64,000 nucleotides of DNA, from NCBI GenBank assembly GCA_900468285.1, contig UBTF01000007.1, positions 186,001-250,000 of the forward strand. The letters are read 5' to 3'. This document shows, in pieces, positions 35,581 through 44,957 of this stretch. Below the pieces are notes generated by a model. It ran no database searches. It saw only the letters and a program-made list of their open reading frames with translations, and was not told where the DNA came from. The DNA comes from Hyphomicrobiales bacterium. Its GTDB lineage: Bacteria; Pseudomonadota; Alphaproteobacteria; Rhizobiales; Rhizobiaceae. Each line of letters starts with the position of its first letter. Position 1 is the first letter of the stretch. The translations under genes and the position numbers were made by a program.

Positions 35581-36792
35581 TCACACTGTCACTGCTTTGA
35601 CGACTGAATGAAGAATGGCATTCAAAGGTGCGGCGATCGCAGGATCGCCATAGTCGCCGGCCGTGGAGACAAGGGCGAGATCCAGATGCGGCACAAGAAA
35701 AAGCCGCTGGCCACCATTTCCGATCGCCGCAGCGACAACCAGGTCCTTGCCCTTCCATTGCGTCGTCATGGACCACCATTGGTAGCCATAGCCGCCGACC
35801 GGCGCAGTCTTGATGTGTGGTGTTGTCGATTGGGCAATCCATTCGGCAGGAACGATTTGCCGTCCCTGCCATTCGCCACCTTTCAACATCATCGCCCCAA
35901 TCGTTATCAGATCCCTCGGCCGCAACCTCAATCCAGCCGCAGCCATTGGCTTGCCGGTCACGTCCGCGATCCATTCAAAATCGCTGATGCCCAAGGGCTC
36001 GAACAGGCTTTCCCGAGCAATCTGGTGGAGTGGGCGTTGGGTGCTTCGCTCCATGATTTCGGCAAGGACAGCCGTAAGCCCGCCGCTATAGGTAAACACA
36101 GAACCTGGCTTGGCGACCACGTCGCGCTGGAACACGCATCTATAGGCAGATGGGCTGACGGCAAGGCCTATCTCGTCAGTCCACGATGCCCGGCGAACAG
36201 GCGATGGTTCGGTCCACTCCAGCCCGGCCGTCATGGTCAGCAGGTGGCGAATGCAGATCGCTTGCCGAGCGTCGTCGTTCAGGGCACGAACTTGCGGGTA
36301 GAGCGACGAAACCGGGGTGTCGATAGCAGGCACGGCGCCCTGATGAAGCAGGATACCGTATAAAAGCCCGACAATGCCTTTGCTGACAGAGCGCATGTCA
36401 TGCAGGTCTGCCCGCGTGAACTGACGACGCGAGGACCACAGGCTGTAAAGAGAGCGATCCGAGCCTCGACGGTACAGTTCCGCCGCCAGTTTTCCGTGTC
36501 TGAGAACGAGCACACTGTGAATATTATGCCCGCCACCTTGAACATCGTCCAATATGGACTGCAGCACCTTTGCATCGATGCCCAGCGCCGATGGCGCTTC
36601 GACAGGCAGGGTGTTGGCGGCAGGTGTCGGCGTCGATGCGCGTTTGAGTGAGGCTGAACGGGCTGCAGCCACGCCGTTGGCGGAGAACGTCGTCGCCGCC
36701 AGGGCAAGTGGCGCAGCCATACCTCTCTTCAAGAGGCTCCGTCGCGGTATCTGGCCTTTCACCTCAGGATCATAATCCCTATTGCCGTTCAT
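35581..36792 (-). CDS. Serine hydrolase of the beta-lactamase class C/esterase family, Tat-exported
   Basis: The ATG at 36792 gives 403 residues with a twin-arginine signal (IPRRSLLKRGMAAPLALAATTF, arginines at 17-18). The catalytic SxxK motif is SVSK, Ser135 to Lys138, in HDMRSVSKGIVGLLYG. The second motif is YSGG in FTYSGGLTAVLAE, replacing the YxN/YAN of class C beta-lactamases. The third (KTG) region is the degenerate HIKTAPVGGYGYQWW. This resembles the EstB/6-aminohexanoate-hydrolase branch, so an esterase or amide hydrolase role is more likely than penicillin resistance. A TetR gene lies upstream on the same strand. Confidence 0.82.
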   Translation of the reverse strand: MNGNRDYDPEVKGQIPRRSLLKRGMAAPLALAATTFSANGVAAARSASLKRASTPTPAANTLPVEAPSALGIDAKVLQSILDDVQGGGHNIHSVLVLRHGKLAAELYRRGSDRSLYSLWSSRRQFTRADLHDMRSVSKGIVGLLYGILLHQGAVPAIDTPVSSLYPQVRALNDDARQAICIRHLLTMTAGLEWTEPSPVRRASWTDEIGLAVSPSAYRCVFQRDVVAKPGSVFTYSGGLTAVLAEIMERSTQRPLHQIARESLFEPLGISDFEWIADVTGKPMAAAGLRLRPRDLITIGAMMLKGGEWQGRQIVPAEWIAQSTTPHIKTAPVGGYGYQWWSMTTQWKGKDLVVAAAIGNGGQRLFLVPHLDLALVSTAGDYGDPAIAAPLNAILHSVVKAVTV

Positions 36793-36937
36793 GTTGACCT
36801 CGCATCGCTTTGCAGGTGCCCTCCCATATTCGAGCACACGCGGCATGATGCGAGAAAATCTCGCCTTCTTCTACTCGGCTTTGGCGCGGGCAGCTACGCG
36901 GACGCAAGCAATTGAAAGAACAAGTAAATATTGCCGA

Positions 36938-37600
36938 TCAGGAAAGGCAATCCACAAATTTGCTCGGATTGGACGGCTGCGGAAAACCGAGCAGATAGGC
37001 GCGGACAAAGTCAACCATTTCATCTACCAGCGGCTCAAGCGGCAGGTCGCTGGCTTCACCCTGTTCGGCCATGGCACGGGCAACGCCGAAGACGGCGCGT
37101 GACACGGTAAACAGGCGGATTGGGTTGATCGATGGGGCATCCGGACCCAGTAGATGGCTCGCTTTTCTGGCAAGCGAGCCGACGACGTCATCGAACAAAC
37201 GATCATGCTCAGGGCCAAAGCCGGAAGCGATGTAGAAACTCATGACCGTGCGCCGCAGCTCTCGCTCGGCGCGGTGGCGCGAAAACAGCGTGTGGATGAG
37301 AACCCGGAGAGCATCTTCGCTGCGAGCGGCATCAACGGCCTCCATCAAAAGCCTGCGGTCATCATCAAGGATCTGCCGCGCAAGGGCGATACAGATTGAC
37401 TCCTTGTCTGGAAAATATCCGTAGAGCGTACCGATGCTGACGCCCGCGACTTCAGCCACCCGGTTGGTGGTGAAACTTGCGCGACTCTCCGCAAGCAGGA
37501 TGCGGGCAGAAGCTTGCAGGATCGCGCCTACGGTGACCCGAGAGCGCGCCTGTAACGGTTTGCGCCTTGGTTCGAGGACGGATTCTCTGCTTAGTGTCAT
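36938..37600 (-). CDS. TetR-family transcriptional regulator
   Basis: The ATG at 37600 gives 220 residues; a longer frame upstream is unsupported. The N-terminal helix-turn-helix is RVTVGAILQASARILLAE, then FTTNRVAEVAGVSIGTLYGYFPDKESI, the canonical TetR signature. The C-terminal ligand domain ends VDEMVDFVRAYLLG. The target is unknown. The closest gene in the same direction is the serine hydrolase, 145 bp downstream. Confidence 0.9.
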   Translation of the reverse strand: MTLSRESVLEPRRKPLQARSRVTVGAILQASARILLAESRASFTTNRVAEVAGVSIGTLYGYFPDKESICIALARQILDDDRRLLMEAVDAARSEDALRVLIHTLFSRHRAERELRRTVMSFYIASGFGPEHDRLFDDVVGSLARKASHLLGPDAPSINPIRLFTVSRAVFGVARAMAEQGEASDLPLEPLVDEMVDFVRAYLLGFPQPSNPSKFVDCLS

Positions 37601-37691
37601 GAATATGCTCTGCAGCGGCCCTGCTTGACGATTTCCAACCTTATACATGAGGCCCCGGAAAGACGAAACCACGCAACGGCAGCGCTTCAAC

Positions 37692-38930
37692 TCAACCGGC
37701 AGCTTCCTTGAACAGCACGTTCTGATCGAGCAGATAGCGTGAAAACAGCGGCAGGCTTGCGCCGCCGATGGCGCGGGCCTGGCTGCCGACCGCGCCTTCG
37801 ACGATCTCGGGAACGGCGACGCCCTGGAGATCGTGCAGATCAAGCGCCTTGCGGGTGGCAGCGGCAATTCGGGCGCGAACCCAGGCGGGAAAACCGCCAT
37901 CGATGATGACAGAGGCGAAATCGATGATGGAGGCTGCGGCGATGACGGCTTGAGCAAGGGCTGCGGCGGTGTTCTGTATCCAGCGCTCCAGCGGCTCGCC
38001 GAAATCCACCCAGTCATCGGGCGAGAACCACAGCGGCTTTGGATCGATATTGCTTTCCCGCAGCATGTCTTCCAGCTTGAAAATCGATGCGATCTTCAGA
38101 AGCTGAACGGTCGAGCCATCGCGGCCCTGCACCGGCAGCGGGCCAATCGACCCGGCGGTTCCCGTGCGCCCGGAAAAGAGGGCTGAATTGAGCACCACGC
38201 CGCCGCCGATGAAGGAGCCGATGAAGACATAGAGAAAATCCGGATAGTTCTGGCCTGCGCCGAAGACCAGTTCGGCACCGCAGGCACTGGTCGCATCATT
38301 TTGCAGGAAGACGGGATAATGAACCTGTCCTGATATTTCCGCCCGCAGATCGACGCCGCGCCAGCGATCCATCTCCGTCTGTGGGGCCCCCACCTCCTGC
38401 GCCCAGCTCCAGAGTTCGAAGGGCGCGGCAACGCCGATGCCGGCTATTTTCTGCCGCTCGCCCGGCGACAATTTCTCTTCCAGTTCGGCAATGCCGTTGA
38501 TGACGAAGGGCAGGATCCATTCGGGCATGGGATAGGGATAGGTGTTGCGCAGCTTGAGCCGAATGCGCCCGACGAAATCCATCAGGACCAGATCGACGCT
38601 GCGCCGTCCGATCTTGACGCCGAAGGAGAACACCGCATCCGGATTGAGCCGCATCGGCGTCGAGGGCTGGCCGACCTTGCCTCGCAGGGGCTGGCCGCGA
38701 ATGAGAAGCCCGTCATTTTCCAAAGAACGCATGATGACGGATACCGTCTGCGCCGAGAGCCCGCTTCTGCGCGCAATCTCCGCTTTCGAGAGGCCGCTGT
38801 GGCGGCGCACCAGTGACAGAACGAGGCGCTCATTATAGGCGCGAACGCGAACCTGATTGGCGCCACCGCTCAAATCGGGCGCGTTTGCGGTCGCGTGCTG
38901 TATCGGCTCCGCTGAGCGTGTCATTCGCAT
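37692..38930 (-). CDS. frcR: ROK-family repressor of the fructose operon (FrcR-like)
   Basis: The ATG at 38930 (a second is at 38924) gives 412 residues. The N-terminal winged helix is VLSLVRRHSGLSKAEIARRSGLSAQTVSVIMRSLENDGLL. The ROK body follows, with KVGQPSTPMRLNPDA and the glycine-rich FGAGQNYPDFLYVFIGSFIGGGVV. The ROK kinase ATP and zinc motifs are degenerate, so it is a regulator rather than a sugar kinase. It diverges from frcBCAK, as frcR does in Sinorhizobium. The gene name rests on that synteny. Confidence 0.85.
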   Translation of the reverse strand: MRMTRSAEPIQHATANAPDLSGGANQVRVRAYNERLVLSLVRRHSGLSKAEIARRSGLSAQTVSVIMRSLENDGLLIRGQPLRGKVGQPSTPMRLNPDAVFSFGVKIGRRSVDLVLMDFVGRIRLKLRNTYPYPMPEWILPFVINGIAELEEKLSPGERQKIAGIGVAAPFELWSWAQEVGAPQTEMDRWRGVDLRAEISGQVHYPVFLQNDATSACGAELVFGAGQNYPDFLYVFIGSFIGGGVVLNSALFSGRTGTAGSIGPLPVQGRDGSTVQLLKIASIFKLEDMLRESNIDPKPLWFSPDDWVDFGEPLERWIQNTAAALAQAVIAAASIIDFASVIIDGGFPAWVRARIAAATRKALDLHDLQGVAVPEIVEGAVGSQARAIGGASLPLFSRYLLDQNVLFKEAAG

Positions 38931-39198
38931 TTTCCTCCCCGGCCAGCGCGCGTCTATGCCGCCTGCGCCAATGCTCCGCAAGCCTGAATGGCGGGAAAAA
39001 CGGCGTCCTCTCACCGCATTTCCCAATGCTTACGGAATTCATAAAATGCCACAAGGAATTAATAATTCAATTGGATTTATTTATTGACAGGCCGCCAATT
39101 TGGTGTTTCCATCTGCGCCAGTGGCACCGGATCTTGGAGGAGAAGGGCCGCAACAGTCGCTTCAGAAGAAGCACTTGTCTCACCATTGGGAGGACTAC

Positions 39199-40221
39199 AT
39201 GAAGAGCACCGTTTCCGCCTTTCTCGGCGCGCTTGCGCTTGGCGTTTCTTTCGCATCTGTCGCTTCGGCTGCCGACACATCGGTTTGCCTCATCACCAAG
39301 ACCGATACCAATCCCTTCTTCGTCAAGATGAAGGAAGGCGCTACCGCCAAGGCCAAGGAAGTCGGCGTTACGCTGAAGTCCTATGCTGGCAAGATCGACG
39401 GCGACTCCGAAAGCCAGGTGGCTGCCATCGAATCCTGCATCGCCGATGGCGCAAAGGGTATCCTGATCACCGCATCCGATACCAAGGGCATCGTTCCCAC
39501 CATCAAGAAGGCACGTGACGCAGGCGTTCTCGTCATCGCTCTCGACACGCCGCTCGACCCGGTCGACGCTGCCGATGCCACATTCGCGACCGACAACCTG
39601 CTGGCGGGCAAGCTGATCGGCCAGTGGGCCAAGGGCACCATGGGCGACAAGGCAAAGGATGCCAAGGTCGGCTTCCTCGACCTGACCCCTGACCAGCCGA
39701 GCGTCGACGTTCTTCGCGACCAGGGCTTCATGATGGGCTTCGGCATCGACCCCAAGGACGCAACCAAGATTGGCGACGAAGACGACAAGCGCATCGTTGG
39801 CCATGACGTGACGAACGGCAATGAAGAAGGCGGCCGCAAGGCCATGGAAAACCTTCTCCAGAAGGACCCGGGCATCAACGTCATCCACACCATCAACGAG
39901 CCTGCAGCCGTTGGTGCCTATCAGGCGCTGAAGGCCGTCGGCATGGAAAAGAATGTGCTGATCGTCTCGGTTGACGGCGGTTGCCCCGGCGTGAAATCCG
40001 TTGAAGAAGGCGTCATCGGCGCGACATCGCAGCAGTACCCGCTGATGATGGCAGCCCTTGGTGTCGAGGCAATCAAGAAGTTTGCCGACACAGGCGAAAA
40101 GCCAAAGCCGACTGAAGGCAAGTCCTTCTTCGACACAGGCGTATCGCTCGTAACCGACAAGCCGGTTTCCGGCGTGCCTTCGATCAGCGTCAAGGAAGGC
40201 CTTGCCAAGTGCTGGGGTTGA
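39199..40221 (+). CDS. frcB: Fructose ABC transporter substrate-binding protein FrcB
   Basis: The ATG at 39199, after GGGAGGA, gives 340 residues with a signal peptide ([25 protein letters not shown]). It is a type I periplasmic binding protein of the ribose/fructose class: [68 protein letters not shown] and [14 protein letters not shown]. The presence of frcC, frcA and frcK in order supports fructose, possibly also mannose and ribose, as substrate. The 268-bp gap upstream holds the divergent promoters with AATT-rich repeats (GGAATT at 39055-39060, TTGACA at 39085-39090). Confidence 0.9.
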   Translation: MKSTVSAFLGALALGVSFASVASAADTSVCLITKTDTNPFFVKMKEGATAKAKEVGVTLKSYAGKIDGDSESQVAAIESCIADGAKGILITASDTKGIVPTIKKARDAGVLVIALDTPLDPVDAADATFATDNLLAGKLIGQWAKGTMGDKAKDAKVGFLDLTPDQPSVDVLRDQGFMMGFGIDPKDATKIGDEDDKRIVGHDVTNGNEEGGRKAMENLLQKDPGINVIHTINEPAAVGAYQALKAVGMEKNVLIVSVDGGCPGVKSVEEGVIGATSQQYPLMMAALGVEAIKKFADTGEKPKPTEGKSFFDTGVSLVTDKPVSGVPSISVKEGLAKCWG

Positions 40222-40357
40222 TCCCTTCATTGTGATGCATTCATGCGGGTCGGGCTCAATGCCCGGCCCGCGTCGCCCAAAAGACTTCGCTGTCAGATTA
40301 TCCGGCTAAAAATCGGGCGCCTTGGATGGCTTGGGCTGGCGAGCGGGAGGAGAAACC

Positions 40358-41422
40358 ATGAGCGGAATACAGGAATTTGAGCAGGTGCTCGATGGTAGCG
40401 ACAAGAACGTCGCTTCTTTCGAACATCAAAAGATTTCACCCTTGAAGCGCGCGCAGCACTTCCTGCACTCGACGCCCGCGGCGGTGCCACTGATCGTGCT
40501 GATCCTGTCGATCGCGATCTTCGGCCTGACCATCGGCGGACGCTTCTTTTCGTCCTATACATTGACGCTGATCCTCCAGCAGATCGCCGTTGTCGGCATT
40601 CTCGGTTCAGCGCAGACACTGATCATCCTGACCGCCGGTATCGACCTTTCGATCGGCGTGGTGATGGTGATTTCCTCCGTCGTCATGGGCAATGTTGCCG
40701 TGAATTATGGCCTGCCGAGCGGCGTCGCTGTCCTTGCGGGCTTCGTGGTCGGCGGTCTGTGCGGACTGTTCAACGGCTTCCTTGTCGCCGTGGTCAAGCT
40801 GCCTCCGTTCATCGTGACGCTCGGTTCCTGGAACATCGTCATGGCGACGAATTTCATCTATTCGGCCAACCAGACGATCCGCGATGCCGATGTGTCGCAA
40901 AACGCGCCTCTGCTGCAGATCTTCGCCACGAATTTCCGTATGGGCAGTGCCATTCTGACCCTTGGCGTGATTGCCATGGTTCTTCTGGTCGCGCTGCTCT
41001 GGTACATCCTCAACCACACGGCCTGGGGCCGCCACGTCTACGCCGTTGGCGATGACCCGGAAGCTGCAAAGCTTTCCGGCATTCAGACCCGCAAGGTTCT
41101 GTTGAGCGTCTATACGGTCGCAGGCATCATCGCTGCCTTTGCGGCATGGGTGGCCATCGGTCGTAACGGCTCCATCTCACCCTCCGCAGCCGTGACCGAC
41201 TATAACCTTCAGGCCATTACCGCGACCGTTATAGGTGGCATCTCGCTCTTCGGCGGACGCGGCTCCATCCTCGGAACCCTGTTCGGCGCCATGCTCGTGG
41301 GTGTCGTTTCCATGGGTCTCAACATGCTGGGTGCGGACCCGCAATGGAAGGTCATGCTGACCGGCTGGCTCATCATCGCCGCCGTCGCAATCGACCAGTG
41401 GATCAGAAAGGCAGGCGTGTGA
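40358..41422 (+). CDS. frcC: Fructose ABC transporter permease FrcC
   Basis: The 354-residue permease starts at 40358 after GGGAGGAG. It belongs to the RbsC/BPD_transp_2 family, with around nine hydrophobic segments, LILTAGIDLSIGVVMVISSVVMGNVAVNYG, the conserved GLCGLFNGFLVAVVKLPPFIVTLGSWNI and the ATPase-docking loop VYAVGDDPEAAKLSGIQTRKV. It follows frcB and its stop overlaps the frcA start by one base (TGATG). Confidence 0.9.
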   Translation: MSGIQEFEQVLDGSDKNVASFEHQKISPLKRAQHFLHSTPAAVPLIVLILSIAIFGLTIGGRFFSSYTLTLILQQIAVVGILGSAQTLIILTAGIDLSIGVVMVISSVVMGNVAVNYGLPSGVAVLAGFVVGGLCGLFNGFLVAVVKLPPFIVTLGSWNIVMATNFIYSANQTIRDADVSQNAPLLQIFATNFRMGSAILTLGVIAMVLLVALLWYILNHTAWGRHVYAVGDDPEAAKLSGIQTRKVLLSVYTVAGIIAAFAAWVAIGRNGSISPSAAVTDYNLQAITATVIGGISLFGGRGSILGTLFGAMLVGVVSMGLNMLGADPQWKVMLTGWLIIAAVAIDQWIRKAGV

Positions 41423-42213
41423 TGACGGATACCACAAGGCAACCCATTCTTTCCGCCCATGGCCTCGTCAAGCGCTATGGCCGCGTGACTGCCCTCGACA
41501 ATGCGGATTTCGATCTCTATCCGGGAGAAATCCTTGCCGTCATCGGCGACAATGGTGCGGGCAAGTCCTCTCTGATCAAGGCTCTTTCGGGCGCCATACG
41601 CCCGGATGAAGGCGAGATCCGTCTGGAAGGCAAGCCGGTGCAGTTCAAGACGCCGCTCGAAGCCCGCGATGCCGGGATCGAGACCGTCTACCAGAACCTT
41701 GCTCTGTCGCCTGCCCTGTCGATCACCGACAACATGTTCCTCGGTCGCGAATTGAGAAAGCCGGGCATCATGGGCTCCGTTTTCCGCAAGCTCGACCACT
41801 CCGCCATGGACAAGTTTGCCCGCTCCAAGCTTTCCGAACTGGGGCTGATGACCATCCAGAACATCAACCAGTCGGTGGAGACCCTCTCCGGCGGCCAGCG
41901 TCAGGGCGTGGCCGTGGCACGCGCCGCAGCCTTTGGCTCCAAGGTCGTCATTCTGGATGAGCCGACAGCCGCACTTGGCGTCAAGGAAAGCCGGCGCGTG
42001 CTGGAGCTTATTCTCGACGTTCGCTCCCGCGGCCTGCCGATCGTGCTGATCTCGCACAACATGCCGCATGTGTTCGAAGTGGCCGACCGTATCCATATCC
42101 ACCGGCTTGGAAAGCGGCTCTGCGTCATCAATCCGAAGGAATACACCATGTCTGACGCGGTGGCCTTCATGACTGGTGCCAAGGAACCGCCGAGAGAGAC
42201 GCTCGCCGCATGA
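41422..42213 (+). CDS. frcA: Fructose ABC transporter ATPase FrcA
   Basis: The 263-residue ATPase has a single ABC domain, unlike two-domain RbsA. Walker A GDNGAGKSS is at 42-50, the signature is LSGGQRQGVAVARA, Walker B is VVILDEPTAALG, and the switch histidine is in LISHNMPHVFEVAD. It starts in the frcC stop (TGATG) and its end overlaps frcK by four bases. Confidence 0.92.
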   Translation: MTDTTRQPILSAHGLVKRYGRVTALDNADFDLYPGEILAVIGDNGAGKSSLIKALSGAIRPDEGEIRLEGKPVQFKTPLEARDAGIETVYQNLALSPALSITDNMFLGRELRKPGIMGSVFRKLDHSAMDKFARSKLSELGLMTIQNINQSVETLSGGQRQGVAVARAAAFGSKVVILDEPTAALGVKESRRVLELILDVRSRGLPIVLISHNMPHVFEVADRIHIHRLGKRLCVINPKEYTMSDAVAFMTGAKEPPRETLAA

Positions 42214-42839
42214 CGATGACGCTTGATGCGATAGCGGGCGAGATCCTTGCCCGCGCGTCAGACAGTGCCCGCTTCATTATCGGCATTGCCGGTCCCCCCG
42301 GGGCCGGCAAATCCACTTTGGCGGATGCATTGCGGGACGAGCTCACACGGCGCGGTGAAAAGGCCGAAGTCCTGCCCATGGACGGGTTCCACATGGATAA
42401 CGGCATTCTGCAACATCGCGGCCTGTTTGCCCGCAAGGGCGCGCCGGAGACGTTCGACGTGCGCGGTTTCTCAGACATTCTGGCAGCTGTCCGCAGGGCG
42501 GATCAGGAGGTGCTGGTGCCGGTCTTTGACCGCTCCCGGGAAATCGCGATTGCCTCAGCCCGCGCCATTGCCGCAGACACACGGTTCATTCTGGCGGAAG
42601 GAAACTATCTGCTGCTGAATGAAGAGCCGTGGGCGCGGCTGAAAGCCAGCTTCGACTTTACGATCTTCGTTGGTCCATCGTTCGAGGTTCTGGAACAGAG
42701 GCTGCGGGACCGGTGGGTCGGTTATGGTCTGGACGAGGCAGCGATCCTTGCCAAGCTCTATGACAATGATCTGCCGAACGGCAAACGCGTGGTGCAGCAC
42801 TCCGCTGCTGCCGACCTCAGCGTCGATATCTGGCACTAG
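42210..42839 (+). CDS. frcK: FrcK, sugar/nucleoside-type kinase of the fructose operon
   Basis: The 209-residue P-loop kinase of the uridine kinase/PRK-like family has Walker A GPPGAGKST (28-36), MDGFHMDNGILQ and RKGAPETFDVRGFSDILAAV, and the LAEGNYLLLNEEPW strand. Though annotated as a uridine or pantothenate kinase-like protein by fold, it is the last gene of frcBCAK, and frcK in Sinorhizobium is linked to fructose use. Its true substrate is not shown by sequence. No terminator is evident in the 190 bp before recF. Confidence 0.82.
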   Translation: MTMTLDAIAGEILARASDSARFIIGIAGPPGAGKSTLADALRDELTRRGEKAEVLPMDGFHMDNGILQHRGLFARKGAPETFDVRGFSDILAAVRRADQEVLVPVFDRSREIAIASARAIAADTRFILAEGNYLLLNEEPWARLKASFDFTIFVGPSFEVLEQRLRDRWVGYGLDEAAILAKLYDNDLPNGKRVVQHSAAADLSVDIWH

Positions 42840-43030
42840 TTCCCTCACACCATCCAGCCGGTTACACACCCCTTCTGGAAAGGCACCTGCGCCGCGCAGA
42901 CGCGCGACGACCGGATTGCGGCGGCACGGTCACGGCCGATGGTGGAAGCGCGCGCGCTTTTTCTCAAAATCCTTTCCGATTTTCGAGCGCATGTTGTAGG
43001 TCATGAAACCATGACGATTCTGGATGCGGC

Positions 43031-44155
43031 ATGACTGCCAAGGTTTTCCTCTCCCGGCTGAAACTGAGCGAGTTTCGCAATTATGCGGAGGTTGCCCTGC
43101 GCCTTGATGCGCGGCACGTGGTGCTGACCGGCGACAATGGATCAGGCAAGACCAACCTGCTGGAAGCCATCTCCTTCCTGTCTCCGGGGCGCGGGTTGCG
43201 GCGTGCGACGCTTTCCGATGTGACGCGGGTGGGGACTGAGGCTGCGGGCTTTTCCATTTTCGCCGAAGTCAATGGCATGGATGGCGAGGTCGCCATCGGC
43301 ACGGGGCTGGAGGGTGAAGGCGAAACGCTATCGCGCCGCCTGCGGCTGAATGGCACCTCGGTCAAATCCGTCGATGAACTGACCGACCATCTGCGCGTCT
43401 TGTGGCTGACGCCGGCCATGGATGGCCTGTTTACCGGCTCCTCCTCAGACCGCCGCCGCTTTCTGGACCGGCTCGTTCTGTCGCTCGACCCCGGCCATGG
43501 CCGCAGGGCAAGTGATTTTGAAAAGGCGATGCGCGGCCGCAACCGCCTTCTATCCGACGGCCGCTTTGATCCGGTCTGGCTGGACGGTATCGAAAAGCAG
43601 ATGGCGGAGCTTGGCATTGCCATGGCCGTTGCCCGCTACGAGATGCTGGGGCTGTTGCGCGCGCTGATTGACAGCCGCAGCAATGATGCGAATTTTCCGA
43701 CCGCTTCGCTGACGCTTTCCGGCTTTATGGACGGGGAATTTCACCGTCCGGCGGTCGATCTCGAAGACGAGTATCTCGCGACTTTACGGGACAATCGCTA
43801 CCGCGATGCTGGCGCCGGACGCACGCTGGAAGGGCCGCACCGCGCCGACCTTTTCGTGCGCCACGCGGAAAAGGACATGGATGCAGGCCGCTGCTCCACC
43901 GGCGAACAAAAGGCGCTTCTGGTGGGTCTGATCCTCGCCCATGCGCAGCTGACCGCCAATATGACGGGCTATGCGCCAGTGCTGCTGCTGGATGAAATCG
44001 CGGCCCATCTGGATGAAGGGCGGCGAGCTGCCCTGTTTGATCTCATCCACGCGCTGGGCGGCCAGAGCTTCATGACCGGGACGGATGCCGCGATGTTTGC
44101 GGGTTTGGGAGACCGGGCGCAATTTTTCAATGTTTCCCACGGCAGCGTCGAGTGA
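43031..44155 (+). CDS. recF: DNA replication and repair protein RecF
   Basis: RecF helps load RecA at single-strand gaps. The 374-residue SMC-like ATPase has Walker A GDNGSGKTN (34-42) in VVLTGDNGSGKTNLLEAI. It also has LEGPHRADLFV, the ABC-like signature CSTGEQKALLVGLILAHA and Walker B APVLLLDEIAAHLD. It is not next to dnaA and dnaN, as it is in E. coli; a ThiF/MoeB gene follows 22 bp later. Confidence 0.95.
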   Translation: MTAKVFLSRLKLSEFRNYAEVALRLDARHVVLTGDNGSGKTNLLEAISFLSPGRGLRRATLSDVTRVGTEAAGFSIFAEVNGMDGEVAIGTGLEGEGETLSRRLRLNGTSVKSVDELTDHLRVLWLTPAMDGLFTGSSSDRRRFLDRLVLSLDPGHGRRASDFEKAMRGRNRLLSDGRFDPVWLDGIEKQMAELGIAMAVARYEMLGLLRALIDSRSNDANFPTASLTLSGFMDGEFHRPAVDLEDEYLATLRDNRYRDAGAGRTLEGPHRADLFVRHAEKDMDAGRCSTGEQKALLVGLILAHAQLTANMTGYAPVLLLDEIAAHLDEGRRAALFDLIHALGGQSFMTGTDAAMFAGLGDRAQFFNVSHGSVE

Positions 44156-44177
44156 TAGTGCTTATCGCCTGTTGAGC

Positions 44178-44957
44178 ATGAGCGGAGAATCGACTTTGGA
44201 TGCCCTGACGCCAGAGGAAATCGAACGTTACAAGCGCCATATCCTGCTGCCGGAAATCGGCGGCACCGGCCAGCAGCGCCTGAAGGCTGCCAAGGTGCTG
44301 GTCATTGGCGCTGGCGGGCTTGGCGCACCGGTGCTGTATTATCTGGCGGCGGCGGGTGTCGGCACGCTTGGCATTATCGATGACGATGTGGTGTCGCTTT
44401 CCAATCTGCAGCGTCAGGTGATCCACGATACCGGCACCATCGGTGAGCTGAAAACCGAAAGCGCCCGCCGCTCCATCGCACGGCTGAACCCGCATGTGCG
44501 CACGATGCATTTCGAGGAGCGCTTCTCCCTCGTCTGGGCGCATGACCATCTGAAGGGCTTCGATCTCGTCATTGATGGCTCCGACAATTTCGACACGCGC
44601 TATGCCGCGGCGGACGCGGCCGAGGCAGCGAAGGTGCCACTGGTGACGGGGGCCGTTGGCCGTTTCGACGGGTCCGTGACCGTGCTGAAGCCCTATGAAA
44701 CCGGTCCCGATGGCACCTTGCTTCCCCGCTACCGAGATCTTTTCCCCGCCCCGCCGCCTGCGGGCGTCGTGCCATCCTGCGCGGAAACCGGCATTATCGG
44801 CGCGCTTACGGGCGTGATCGGCACGATCATGGCGATGGAGGCGATCAAGGTCATCACGCAGACCGGTGAGCCGCTGATCGGGCGACTGCTGCTCTATGAT
44901 GCGCTGGCAGCCCGTTTTGAAACAGTTCGTTACAAGAGACGCGAAGGGAAAAAATGA
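44178..44957 (+). CDS. ThiF/MoeB-like adenylyltransferase, zinc-cysteine-free variant
   Basis: This E1-like enzyme would activate the C-terminal glycine of a small sulphur-carrier protein (MoaD or ThiS). With the ATG at 44178 it has 259 residues, starting RYKRHILLPEIGGTGQQRL. The nucleotide-binding loop is VLVIGAGGLGAPVLYYLAAAGVG, and DDDVVSLSNLQRQ and DGSDNFDTRYAAADA follow with the adenylation aspartate. It contains one cysteine only (PSCAETG), at the position of the conserved catalytic-loop Cys. The two CxxC pairs that bind zinc in MoeB are missing: RYRDLFP is found where CYRCLFP is usual. There is no rhodanese domain. moaD and thiS are not nearby. Confidence 0.82.
   Translation: MSGESTLDALTPEEIERYKRHILLPEIGGTGQQRLKAAKVLVIGAGGLGAPVLYYLAAAGVGTLGIIDDDVVSLSNLQRQVIHDTGTIGELKTESARRSIARLNPHVRTMHFEERFSLVWAHDHLKGFDLVIDGSDNFDTRYAAADAAEAAKVPLVTGAVGRFDGSVTVLKPYETGPDGTLLPRYRDLFPAPPPAGVVPSCAETGIIGALTGVIGTIMAMEAIKVITQTGEPLIGRLLLYDALAARFETVRYKRREGKK

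Noticed and set aside
35581-36792. Beta-lactamase resistance gene
   Set aside because: SxxK is present but the second motif is YSGG rather than YxN and the KTG motif is degenerate, so an esterase or amide hydrolase is more likely.
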